In this document: in pieces, positions 1 to 5,116 of the stretch
Layout of the letters: every line of letters begins with the position of its first letter
Position numbering within the stretch: the stretch's first letter is position 1
Source: a virus
Direction: 5' to 3' (one strand)
DNA length: 30,389 nt
Virus record (IMG/VR): IMGVR_UViG_3300027788_001572
Span: 1-30,389 of that record
Notes under the pieces: generated by a model
Told to the model about the DNA's origin: nothing
What the model saw: the letters and a program-made list of their open reading frames with translations, nothing else
Database searches by the model: none
Translations under genes and position numbers: made by a program

Positions 1-105
1 AGGGAAGATTGCAATAGGATGCTGCCAATGATTATACATGAGTATGAAGCAGATAGGGGCAGTTGTCTTCGTGGTGATATCCTAAAGAAATCAATAGGAG
101 TATAA
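1..105 (+). CDS. C-terminal end of an upstream gene (partial)
   Basis: Frame 1 is open from the first base to a TAA at 103-105 and gives 34 residues ending KKSIGV. The frame stays open through the whole stretch, and its stop sits four bases before the next start codon, which is normal phage packing. The Shine-Dalgarno of the next gene (AGGAG, 96-100) lies inside it. The visible residues include two Cys and are rich in charged residues. They match no family I recognise, and the start lies outside the window. It is a real gene end mainly by its spacing; a chance open frame of this length cannot be excluded. Confidence 0.5.
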   Translation, partial: REDCNRMLPMIIHEYEADRGSCLRGDILKKSIGV

Positions 106-109
106 ATCA

Positions 110-325
110 ATGCCAAAGGCTAAACACTCACCATGTATCAGTGTATGCGAACATGATGATGAAGGATACTGTATAGGATGCCTTCGCACCAAGAAAGAGG
201 TACAAGGTTGGCGGAATAGAACAGAGGAAGAACAACTCGCTGGTATAGAGATGCTGAGAGAGAGAAAACAGAAACACAGAGCTCTCGACATAGCCCTAGA
301 TAGGGAACTCAATAGACGTTTCTGA
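110..325 (+). CDS. DUF1289-family small cysteine protein
   Basis: This 71-aa protein carries the DUF1289 signature: SPC-x3-C at residues 8-13, then D-x2-GYC-x2-C with Cys21 and Cys24, then RT-x2-E and a Trp at 34. The four Cys (9, 13, 21, 24) look like a metal or Fe-S site. The family consists of short proteobacterial proteins whose biochemical role is not established to my knowledge. After the Cys module the C-terminal half (about 37-71) is a highly charged predicted helix. The start is supported by AGGAG at 96-100, nine bases before the ATG, and by the motif beginning at residue 8. Finding it in a phage suggests a gene taken from a proteobacterial host. The family call is confident; the function is unknown. 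Confidence 0.85.
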   Translation: MPKAKHSPCISVCEHDDEGYCIGCLRTKKEVQGWRNRTEEEQLAGIEMLRERKQKHRALDIALDRELNRRF

Positions 326-489
326 AGTGATGCGGATAACCTCTCCCAAATAAACCCATAAATACCCATAATTACCCAAATATAATAAAGATATGAATAA
401 ACATAATATAGCTGTGTGCAGGGGGGATTAAAGTTTCCCATGTATCGGCATTTATTCTGCACTTATCTCAGAAATATTGCAGAAAAGAC
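326..489 (+). other. Non-coding stretch before the first early promoter
   Basis: I see no supportable gene here on either strand. The stretch holds the four-unit phased CCC repeat (341-380), a CATAAATA octamer inside it (357-364) that resembles a late-promoter core, and a run of six G (421-426). The long reverse-strand reading frame across this part has no ribosome-binding site and opposes every other gene, so I treat it as chance. No clear rho-independent terminator is visible. Confidence 0.5.
341..380 (+). repeat. Four 10-bp direct repeats with phased CCC tracts
   Basis: Four consecutive decamers (341-350, 351-360, 361-370, 371-380) each place CCC at the same offset, at 345, 355, 365 and 375. 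The three right-hand units fit WWWACCCAWA; the first is CTCTCCCAAA. The 10-bp period is close to one helical turn, so all tracts face the same side of the DNA. This is what an iteron array or a multimeric protein-binding site looks like, but its role here is unknown. It lies 3' of the DUF1289 gene and about 110 bp upstream of a sigma70-type promoter. Confidence 0.6.
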
Positions 490-518
490 TTGACAATCCC
501 TTGACAACGTGGTATAGT
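490..518 (+). promoter_or_regulatory. Sigma70-type promoter, TTGACA-N17-TATAGT
   Basis: A perfect -35 hexamer TTGACA (490-495) is followed by a 17-bp spacer and TATAGT (513-518), one mismatch from the -10 consensus. A second TTGACA lies at 501-506 but has no well-spaced -10. The predicted start near 525 gives a short leader into the 48-aa gene at 562. It is the first of three promoters of this form in the early segment. Confidence 0.75.
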
Positions 519-561
519 CTGCTTGTAGGATGGTTAATAAGACATATAGAGGTGTACAGAG

Positions 562-708
562 ATGATAAACGAGCAAGAGTACAGAGACATATATGCAGAG
601 TATTGCATGGAGAGTGGTGAGCGTATGACTGACAGAGGATTCATGGAATTCAAGGCCTGGCGTGCAAGGGTAGAGAAATTATTCGATAAGAGCTCAGATT
701 CTGCTTGA
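562..708 (+). CDS. Small hypothetical protein, 48 aa
   Basis: The ORF begins MINEQEYRDI and ends with TGA at 706-708. Support comes from AGAGGT at 548-553, eight bases before the ATG, and from a strong promoter just upstream at 490-518. The product is charged and predicted largely helical, with acidic, basic and aromatic residues alternating (EFKAWRARVEKLF near the C-terminus). It has no signal peptide, membrane segment or Cys cluster. I recognise no family. Small helical proteins made early are often phage host-interaction factors, but nothing in the sequence assigns this one. Its stop codon overlaps the -35 box of the next promoter, so it probably forms a one-gene early unit with read-through. 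Confidence 0.6.
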   Translation: MINEQEYRDIYAEYCMESGERMTDRGFMEFKAWRARVEKLFDKSSDSA

Positions 709-733
709 CATATCCCTTTGAGTGTGGTACTAT
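705..733 (+). promoter_or_regulatory. Sigma70-type promoter, TTGACA-N17-TACTAT
   Basis: TTGACA at 705-710 overlaps the TGA stop of the preceding gene. After a 17-bp spacer comes TACTAT (728-733), a close -10 match. The predicted transcription start falls around 740-741, which is the first base of the stem structure at 741-805. Confidence 0.75.
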
Positions 734-740
734 TAAGATA

Positions 741-805
741 ATGGAGAGAGACTTCAGGAACAGGGTTCGCCTGTTAGGTCATATGACACTGCTAGTCTCT
801 CCCAT
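741..805 (+). ncRNA. Candidate structured 5' leader or small RNA
   Basis: The ends of this 65-nt stretch pair to form a 12-bp stem with one bulge. Bases 741-744 (AUGG) pair with 802-805 (CCAU), A745 is bulged, and 746-753 (GAGAGACU) pair with 794-801 (AGUCUCUC). Inside it, AACAGG and CCUGUU close a six-pair hairpin around a GUUCG loop, and a short GUCAUAUGAC palindrome follows, so a three-way junction is possible. The predicted start of the promoter at 705-733 coincides with the base of the stem. A 27-codon frame beginning at 741 has no ribosome-binding site and would be leaderless, so I do not call it a gene. The element could be an mRNA-stabilising 5' structure for the gene at 821, a regulatory leader, or a separate small RNA. 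It is not a tRNA: no T-loop or anticodon arm fits. Confidence 0.45.
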
Positions 806-820
806 AGAAAGAATTAGATT

Positions 821-955
821 ATGACTAAAGAGAAGAAGACCTTTGCTTGGGACACGGTAATGACCCTATCCCTAACGTCTGATAAGATGACTGTACAGGG
901 CACGAATATCGAAGTTGTGTGGTGCCCTGTCACTAAGATGTTTTGGGAGATATAG
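821..955 (+). CDS. Small hypothetical protein, 44 aa
   Basis: The ORF runs from ATG at 821 to TAG at 953-955 and starts MTKEKKTFAW. It lies downstream of the promoter at 705-733 and the 741-805 structure. The ribosome-binding site is weak (AGAAAGAA around 806-813), so translation may depend on the upstream structure. The product has a Lys-rich N-terminus, then a stretch of alternating hydrophobic residues suggesting beta strands and ending WCPVTKMFWEI. It ends three bases before the next start, which supports a translated pair. No family is recognised. Confidence 0.5.
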   Translation: MTKEKKTFAWDTVMTLSLTSDKMTVQGTNIEVVWCPVTKMFWEI

Positions 956-958
956 ACT

Positions 959-1213
959 ATGAGCATATTGTGGAACACTCCCCCGACATTCCCGTCATTG
1001 TGTGCGACAGGCAAGAGCAGCCTTGATGATGTTACAGGGGATGATACATCCTTTCCTATGTACCTCTGGGCGTATGGGAACTATCGGTATGAGATAGAGG
1101 TTAAGCCCAACTCATACTTCTCTGACAGTGAGGTATTCGAGTCTTCATATGAGGATGCTCTGAGTAAGTTCTCAGATATGGCCATGCATGTAGAGGTAAC
1201 TCCCATAGTATGA
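959..1213 (+). CDS. Small hypothetical protein, 84 aa
   Basis: The ORF begins MSILWNTPPT and ends ...HVEVTPIV. GGGAGA at 945-950 gives a good ribosome-binding site eight bases before the ATG, and the gap to the preceding stop is only three bases. The product is acidic and mixed alpha/beta, with many aromatic residues (PMYLWAYGNYRYEIEV in the middle). It has no membrane segment and a single Cys. It is probably co-transcribed with the 44-aa gene from the promoter at 705-733. No family is recognised and no function is assigned. Confidence 0.6.
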   Translation: MSILWNTPPTFPSLCATGKSSLDDVTGDDTSFPMYLWAYGNYRYEIEVKPNSYFSDSEVFESSYEDALSKFSDMAMHVEVTPIV

Positions 1214-1256
1214 GAGACTATAGGGGGGGTCCAAGACTGGAAGAGTCTACCTAATC

Positions 1257-1264
1257 TATAAATG
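1257..1264 (+). promoter_or_regulatory. Possible T4-type late promoter core TATAAATG before the tRNA
   Basis: TATAAATG differs by one base from the late consensus TATAAATA seen before the structural genes. It lies 22 bases before the tRNA. In this AT-rich DNA a single near-match is weak evidence. Confidence 0.25.
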
Positions 1265-1286
1265 TAATAAGTATCCAGAGCATTAT

Positions 1287-1361
1287 TCCGTGGTAGTTCA
1301 GTGGTAGAACAATGGACTGTTAATCCATATGTCGTAGGTTCGACCCCTACCCACGGAGCCA
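1287..1361 (+). tRNA. tRNA-Asn (GUU) with encoded CCA
   Basis: The acceptor stem pairs TCCGTGG (1287-1293) with CCACGGA (1351-1357), with discriminator G1358 and an encoded CCA at 1359-1361. The anticodon arm is ATGGA-CTGTTAA-TCCAT, which puts anticodon GTT at 1319-1321 and reads Asn codons AAC/AAU. The T arm is GTAGG-TTCGACC-CCTAC with the conserved TTCGA. The D arm contains AGTTCAGTGGT, with the conserved GG-type D-loop. All four arms are intact, so the gene looks functional. An encoded CCA end is usual for many bacterial and phage tRNAs. It may supplement host tRNA for the Asn-rich virion proteins downstream, which is inference. Confidence 0.95.
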
Positions 1362-1417
1362 CCCCCCCAAACCTCAGCGCTATTCAATTGCACTACCCTA
1401 TATAAAACTAAAGGATC

Positions 1418-1510
1418 ATGCACAACAACCTAAAGAAGTTCCTGCATGATTCCCTAAAGGAGTTCCCCCCATGGCCACAAACATCAACGGAGCAGATATG
1501 CCTACCCTAA
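1418..1510 (+). CDS. Possible 30-aa leader peptide
   Basis: A short frame from ATG at 1418 has AAAGGA seven or eight bases upstream and ends at TAA 1508-1510. It overlaps the start of the gene at 1471 in another frame. Its first half is amphipathic, with a repeated pattern (LKKFLHDSLKEF) produced by a 14-nt imperfect DNA repeat (CCTAAAGAAGTTCC at 1429-1442, CCTAAAGGAGTTCC at 1453-1466). The second repeat copy carries the ribosome-binding site of the gene at 1471. It could be a coupling peptide or pure coincidence. Confidence 0.25.
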   Translation: MHNNLKKFLHDSLKEFPPWPQTSTEQICLP

Positions 1511-1647
1511 CAGTATTCAGAATGGAACTACAGAGAATTACCGATATGAACATAGAGATTAACCCTATCATCACAGAGTATATCAAGGGGCGCATCTCTG
1601 GCATAGAACAGCCCACCCCCGAAACTGAGAGCCTTTTGCTGACTTAA
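1471..1647 (+). CDS. Small hypothetical protein, 58 aa
   Basis: The ORF starts MATNINGADM and ends ...ETESLLLT with TAA at 1645-1647. AAAGGAG at 1456-1462 gives a strong ribosome-binding site, separated from the ATG by a TT and a run of six C. The product is probably helical and soluble; a central segment (LTVFRMELQRITDMNIEI) has heptad-like hydrophobic spacing. No family is recognised. It ends five bases before the next ORF, which lacks its own ribosome-binding site, so translational coupling is likely. It is in the early-segment cluster ahead of uvsX. Confidence 0.6.
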   Translation: MATNINGADMPTLTVFRMELQRITDMNIEINPIITEYIKGRISGIEQPTPETESLLLT

Positions 1648-1652
1648 CCCCT

Positions 1653-1820
1653 ATGGAAGCACTACTACTATTATTTTTGATTGGGTTCTGCATTTGTTTC
1701 TTTGTGAGGCACCCACTTATTTCTATTAAATATACACTTTATACCTTGACATTTGTTGTGTTAGGGTATATAGTAGTTATTACATTATTCTTTTACATAC
1801 TTGCAGGAGCAAATACATGA
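1653..1820 (+). CDS. Small two-helix membrane protein, 55 aa
   Basis: The ORF starts [12 protein letters not shown] and ends LAGANT. Residues about 3-18 and about 33-51 are strongly hydrophobic and separated by a short polar turn ([10 protein letters not shown]). This predicts a hairpin of two membrane helices with a basic loop. No clear ribosome-binding site precedes it, so it may be coupled to the gene ending at 1647. Its stop overlaps the uvsX start as ATGA (1817-1820). The sigma70-type promoter for uvsX lies inside it (1746-1774), and T-rich promoter DNA can fake a hydrophobic protein, so it is not certain. If real, the size and topology would fit a small holin, an immunity protein or another inner-membrane factor; none of these is shown. 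Confidence 0.45.
   Translation: MEALLLLFLIGFCICFFVRHPLISIKYTLYTLTFVVLGYIVVITLFFYILAGANT
1746..1774 (+). promoter_or_regulatory. Sigma70-type promoter for uvsX, TTGACA-N17-TATAGT
   Basis: TTGACA (1746-1751), a 17-bp spacer and TATAGT (1769-1774) repeat exactly the form of the promoter at 490-518. The predicted start near 1781 gives a leader of about 36 nt to the uvsX ATG at 1817. It lies inside the 55-aa membrane ORF. Confidence 0.75.
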
Positions 1821-2866
1821 ACGATTTTCTAAAGGATGTTATCAAACAGGTTGGTAACGAGTACGCATCTATCGTGGATGACGGAGTTGAGGCAGGAGAT
1901 GTGGACAGTTTCATTGACACTGGCTCATATATCTTCAACGCACTACTGAGTGGTTCAGTGAATGGGGGGCTACCCGCTAACAAAATCACTGCAATTGCAG
2001 GAGAGAGTGCAACAGGTAAGACGTATTTCCTTATGGGTATCGTGAAGAACTTCCTTGACAATGATCCAAATAGCGGGGTCATATACTTTGAGAGTGAAAG
2101 TGCGATTACGCGTAACATGGTAGTTGACCGGGGAATTGATCCAAAGCGTATGGTGATCTTCCCAGTTACTACCGTGCAGGAGTTTCGCACACAGGCTCTC
2201 AAGGTTCTGGACAGTTATATGGCGCAACCTGAGAGTGAACGTAGTCCTATGTTCCTCTGTTTGGACTCTCTGGGTATGCTGAGTACCACGAAGGAAGTCG
2301 AAGACACTACCGATGGTAAAGAAACTCGTGATATGACAAGGGCTCAGGTGCTCAAAGCCGCGTTTCGAGTTCTGACGTTGAAGCTTGGGCGCGCGAAAAT
2401 CCCGATGGTGGTGACTAACCATACTTATGAGAGTATGGGCCTGTTCTCTACCAAGGAGATGGGTGGCGGTTCTGGTCTGAAGTATGCTGCGAGTAGTATC
2501 ATCTACCTGAGTAAGAAGAAAGAGAAAGATGGCACTGAGGTTATCGGTAATATCATTCACTGTAAGAACCACAAGAGTCGGTTGACCAAAGAGAACAAGA
2601 TGGTGGATGTGCGGCTGACCTATGACAAGGGGTTGGACCGATACTATGGCTTGTTGGAACTGGCAGAGAAGTATGAGGTCTTTAAGAAGGTGTCAACGCG
2701 GTATGAACTGCCTGACGGTACTAAACAGTTCGGTAAGAGCATTCTGAGTGACCCGGAAACCTACTTTACCGAAGACATCATGCATAAGCTAGACCTTGCA
2801 GCAGAAACAGAATTTAAATATGGAGTGAGCAAAAATGAAGAAACCATTCAAGACAGTAACGATTGA
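1817..2866 (+). CDS. uvsX: UvsX-like RecA recombinase
   Basis: This is a RecA/Rad51-family strand-exchange ATPase of the T4 UvsX type. In T4 UvsX works with UvsY and gp32 in recombination, repair and recombination-dependent replication. Walker A is GESATGKT at residues 62-69, a likely catalytic Glu lies in YFESE (90-94), and Walker B is FLCLD at 146-150. The glycine-rich DNA-binding loop L2 is [10 protein letters not shown] (215-224). At 349 aa it is somewhat shorter than T4 UvsX (about 390), with the difference at the ends. The start is supported by GCAGGAG at about 1803-1809 and by the sigma70-type promoter at 1746-1774. Its last 32 bases overlap the next gene. No uvsY is seen nearby. Family assignment is firm. 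Confidence 0.93.
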   Translation: MNDFLKDVIKQVGNEYASIVDDGVEAGDVDSFIDTGSYIFNALLSGSVNGGLPANKITAIAGESATGKTYFLMGIVKNFLDNDPNSGVIYFESESAITRNMVVDRGIDPKRMVIFPVTTVQEFRTQALKVLDSYMAQPESERSPMFLCLDSLGMLSTTKEVEDTTDGKETRDMTRAQVLKAAFRVLTLKLGRAKIPMVVTNHTYESMGLFSTKEMGGGSGLKYAASSIIYLSKKKEKDGTEVIGNIIHCKNHKSRLTKENKMVDVRLTYDKGLDRYYGLLELAEKYEVFKKVSTRYELPDGTKQFGKSILSDPETYFTEDIMHKLDLAAETEFKYGVSKNEETIQDSND

Positions 2867-3032
2867 ATACTTTGAAGAATATTCAATTGACCCGAATGAT
2901 GATTATGAATTTGAGAATGGAACCAAATTTAAATCAGAAACTTTCCGGCGAATTAAAGCTGTGACAACTGAGAGTAAGTGGATTGGTTCAACTAAAGACC
3001 CAATCATTGCAACGACCTATGAATATCTTTAA
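2835..3032 (+). CDS. Small hypothetical protein, 65 aa, overlapping uvsX
   Basis: The ORF starts 32 bases before the uvsX stop in another frame, with GGAGTGAG at 2821-2828 as ribosome-binding site seven bases before the ATG. The product begins [18 protein letters not shown] and is a mixed-charge small soluble protein with many Thr and aromatic residues, probably beta-rich, without Cys. The overlap suggests translation coupled to uvsX. No family is recognised. A role in recombination would be a guess from position only. Confidence 0.65.
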   Translation: MKKPFKTVTIEYFEEYSIDPNDDYEFENGTKFKSETFRRIKAVTTESKWIGSTKDPIIATTYEYL

Positions 3033-3051
3033 ACTAAACAGGAACTAAAAC

Positions 3052-3321
3052 ATGAATATTGGTGATGAAGTTGCATACAACGGCGACTATGGTGATATCC
3101 TTCGCGGGAAGATTACTGCGATTGGTTCTGACAAGGACTCTTATGATGACATTAAGTTGGAAGACGGCGTGTTTATGTACAAATCCAAGAAGTTGAAGAA
3201 GTATGTTGCGTTCAAGGAAAAGTCCCTGAACTCTGTCTATATTGAGATTACCCGCTTCGGTACGAGGGGGATGGGTAATTTGGACTACATTCTTCCAAAT
3301 GAACTCATTGGTAATGTCTAA
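3052..3321 (+). CDS. Small hypothetical protein, 89 aa
   Basis: The ORF starts MNIGDEVAYNGDYGDI, with AGGAA at about 3040-3044 before the ATG. The N-terminal part (GDEVAYNGDYGDILRGKITAI) looks like a small SH3-like or KOW-type beta barrel, in which a short strand precedes a turn with GD and then RGKI. This is a resemblance, not a family assignment. A Lys-rich helix (about 42-55) and a short C-terminal beta part follow. It lies 19 bases after the preceding stop and probably shares the uvsX transcript. Confidence 0.6.
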   Translation: MNIGDEVAYNGDYGDILRGKITAIGSDKDSYDDIKLEDGVFMYKSKKLKKYVAFKEKSLNSVYIEITRFGTRGMGNLDYILPNELIGNV

Positions 3322-3429
3322 ATAACCAACCATGTTAGTAAAACGAACGAATCATTCCTATGATCTAGATAAATGTCTAGTTGAATAGGAACTCATACAG
3401 TCACGACTAGGTGATGAAAGGAGTTCATC

Positions 3430-3606
3430 ATGATAAGATATAGAATTATAGAAAAACAAACGGTAACCGAGGGTATGTCTGAGTACGAAGCTGCTGAAAT
3501 GCTTATGACTTTGCGAGACAGTGATCCAAAAAAGTTGTTTGATGTAGAACAGTATAATTGGTCAACTGATGGTAACCGCTTAGGGCGTGATCCAGACCTT
3601 CATTAA
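3430..3606 (+). CDS. Small hypothetical protein, 58 aa
   Basis: The ORF runs from ATG 3430 to TAA 3604-3606 and is preceded by a strong AAAGGAG (3417-3423) six bases before the start. The product begins MIRYRIIEKQTVTEGMSEYE. It reads as a beta strand, then a helix (SEYEAAEMLMTLRD) and a polar tail, which is plausible for a compact alpha/beta mini-protein. No family is recognised. GAACTC (about 3389-3394) can pair with GAGTTC that includes part of the ribosome-binding site (3421-3426), a possible translation switch. It is the last gene before the first clear late promoter at 3612. Confidence 0.65.
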   Translation: MIRYRIIEKQTVTEGMSEYEAAEMLMTLRDSDPKKLFDVEQYNWSTDGNRLGRDPDLH

Positions 3607-3611
3607 ACTCT

Positions 3612-3619
3612 TATAAATA
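3612..3619 (+). promoter_or_regulatory. T4-type late promoter octamer TATAAATA before gp5
   Basis: This is an exact match to the T4 late promoter consensus, which is read by RNA polymerase with gp55, gp33 and the sliding clamp. With T4 spacing transcription would begin around 3626, at or just inside the annotated gp5 start (3625). It marks the switch from the early-type segment to the structural genes. Confidence 0.7.
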
Positions 3620-3624
3620 GTCCC

Positions 3625-5103
3625 ATGCAAGATTTCATGGGTAAAGATGGTTTCAGTTGGTTCGTTGGTGTAGTTGAAGATAGGAATGATCCTGCTCAAT
3701 TGGGTAGGGTTCGTGTTCGTGTGCTTGGACGGCACAGTGATGACTTGACTCAGGTTAAGACTACTGATCTTCCTTGGGCGCATGTGATGCATCCTGTAAC
3801 TGATCCTTCTATGCAAGGTCTTGGCCACACACCTTCGTTTTTGACGCAAGGTTCGTGGGTTGTCGGGTTCTTTAGGGATACTGAAGCACAGCAACCTGTC
3901 ATCATGGGTACATTGCCGGGTATTCCAGATTCAGAAGCTAATCCAGCATCAGGATTTAATGATCCAAGGGGAGCCGAAGCTGTTGAAAATGCATATAAAG
4001 GTAACCCGAAGTATGGTCCTTACCCCGGCGAGATAGAACACAGTGGCCATGATATTGGAGAACCGGATACCAATCGTTTAGCTAGAGGTAGAGCATCAGA
4101 AGATCATAAATCACTTATTGATCGTAGGGAACAAAGATATTACGGCGACCCTGCTGATGCTGATGTTGACGAAGGTGTTGCGGGAGGTATTCCTCTTGCA
4201 ACCAAACCAAATCTTGAAAGTGTCTCTGATGAAGCAGTTGCGGAGATAAGAGAATATTGGGAAGAACCTGTACCTAAAGGAATTGAGGCGGATGCAGAAC
4301 CGTATATCTCTGGCGTCTATCCATATAATCATGTATTTGAGTCTGAGTCCGGTCATATCACAGAAGTTGATGACAGTCCCGGCGCAGAACGGTTGTTTCG
4401 TCAGCATATGTCTGGAACATTTGAAGAGATACACCCAGACGGAAGTGTAGTCACAAAGATTATGGGTAGTAATTTTGAGATTGTGGTTAATTCTGAGAAC
4501 ATTGTCATTAAGGGAAACCGAAATATAACAGTAGAAGGAAATGTAAGAGAACTCATCAAGGGTGACTACATACAGGAGATAGAAGGAGACTTCTTTCAGA
4601 AGATACACAAGAATCATCGTGTCAAGGTGGGTGCTGCAAACGATGATCATCCAAAAGGCCCCGGTGGTAATCGTGAAGAAGAGATTATCGGTAATCATTC
4701 TTTCAATATCAACGATGATATCAAAGGTAGAGTCGGTGGTGATTCGGTTGTTACCTTTGAGAAATCTAAAATTCAAATTGTTGGTGGTGGATATGATTTG
4801 GATGTTACGGGTAAGGAGATGGATTCAAACGCTGGTGGTGATGGTATTTTCATGACAACGAATTCTAACTATACCGTGCTTGCAAAGACTAATATATCTC
4901 AGTCAACCATATCGGGGATTATGTCTCTGAAGTCTGGTGACACACTGAACGTAATGTCAGCATCTGCAATGGATATCTTTGCTGAGACAACTTTGGATTC
5001 ATCATCTGGAACAGTACACACGATAAGATCAGGGCAAACCCGTGTTATCGATGTAATAACTAATACACCAACGGCAACTAATTCTGTTAAGATTAACCCA
5101 TAA
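3625..5103 (+). CDS. 5: Baseplate hub / central spike protein, gp5-like
   Basis: This is the trimeric gp5 hub that connects the tail tube to the membrane-piercing spike. The N-terminal OB-fold signature DGFSWFVGVVEDRNDP followed by QLGRVRVRVLG covers roughly residues 8-36 of a domain reaching about 110. A charged linker (about 110-260) comes next. The C-terminal part (about 270-492) has repeating short V/I-x-G-x-x units such as IVIKGNRNITVEGNV, the intertwined beta-helix needle. No T4 lysozyme domain lies between the two, as in many marine T4-like phages. At 492 aa it is shorter than T4 gp5 (575). No ribosome-binding site precedes ATG 3625 or the in-frame ATG 3637, and the late promoter ends only five bases upstream. 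The mRNA may be leaderless, or the true start may be 3637. Confidence 0.9.
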   Translation: MQDFMGKDGFSWFVGVVEDRNDPAQLGRVRVRVLGRHSDDLTQVKTTDLPWAHVMHPVTDPSMQGLGHTPSFLTQGSWVVGFFRDTEAQQPVIMGTLPGIPDSEANPASGFNDPRGAEAVENAYKGNPKYGPYPGEIEHSGHDIGEPDTNRLARGRASEDHKSLIDRREQRYYGDPADADVDEGVAGGIPLATKPNLESVSDEAVAEIREYWEEPVPKGIEADAEPYISGVYPYNHVFESESGHITEVDDSPGAERLFRQHMSGTFEEIHPDGSVVTKIMGSNFEIVVNSENIVIKGNRNITVEGNVRELIKGDYIQEIEGDFFQKIHKNHRVKVGAANDDHPKGPGGNREEEIIGNHSFNINDDIKGRVGGDSVVTFEKSKIQIVGGGYDLDVTGKEMDSNAGGDGIFMTTNSNYTVLAKTNISQSTISGIMSLKSGDTLNVMSASAMDIFAETTLDSSSGTVHTIRSGQTRVIDVITNTPTATNSVKINP

Positions 5104-5116
5104 GAGGAAATAAAAA

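Larger units (their letters stand above)
1223..1368 (+). repeat. Inverted repeat G7T / AC7 bracketing the tRNA gene
   Basis: GGGGGGGT at 1223-1230 and ACCCCCCC at 1361-1368 are perfect 8-bp complements. The right arm begins on the final A of the tRNA CCA end. A small AGACT/AGTCT hairpin (1234-1238 with 1244-1248) lies just inside the left arm. In a transcript the arms could pair and loop out the tRNA. No U-tract follows, so this is not a standard terminator. Confidence 0.5.

Noticed and set aside
101-108. TATAAATC before the DUF1289 gene as a late promoter
   Set aside because: It ends one base before the start codon, overlaps the previous stop, and is in the segment served by sigma70-type promoters; likely AT-rich coincidence.
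91-462. Reverse-strand reading frame of 123 codons
   Set aside because: It overlaps the whole DUF1289 gene, has no ribosome-binding site that I see, and opposes all other genes.
741-823. A 27-codon frame starting at the predicted transcription start
   Set aside because: It has no ribosome-binding site and its start is part of a strong stem; the RNA structure explains the sequence better.
1081-1362. Reverse-strand reading frame of 93 codons beginning with a GVEPTTYGLTV-like peptide
   Set aside because: It is the antisense of the tRNA-Asn and the 84-aa gene. Peptides of this type are well-known artefacts of reading tRNA genes backwards.
1223-1368. The G7/C7 arms as a rho-independent terminator
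   Set aside because: The arms are about 130 nt apart with a tRNA between, and no U-tract follows the right arm.
4111-4776. Reverse-strand reading frame of 221 codons inside gp5
   Set aside because: It lies wholly within a well-supported gene, and the peptide is a low-complexity shadow rich in Ile, Phe and Tyr.
3625-5103. A lysozyme domain in gp5 as in T4
   Set aside because: Residues about 110-260 are a charged linker without the glycoside hydrolase pattern, and the protein is too short to hold one.
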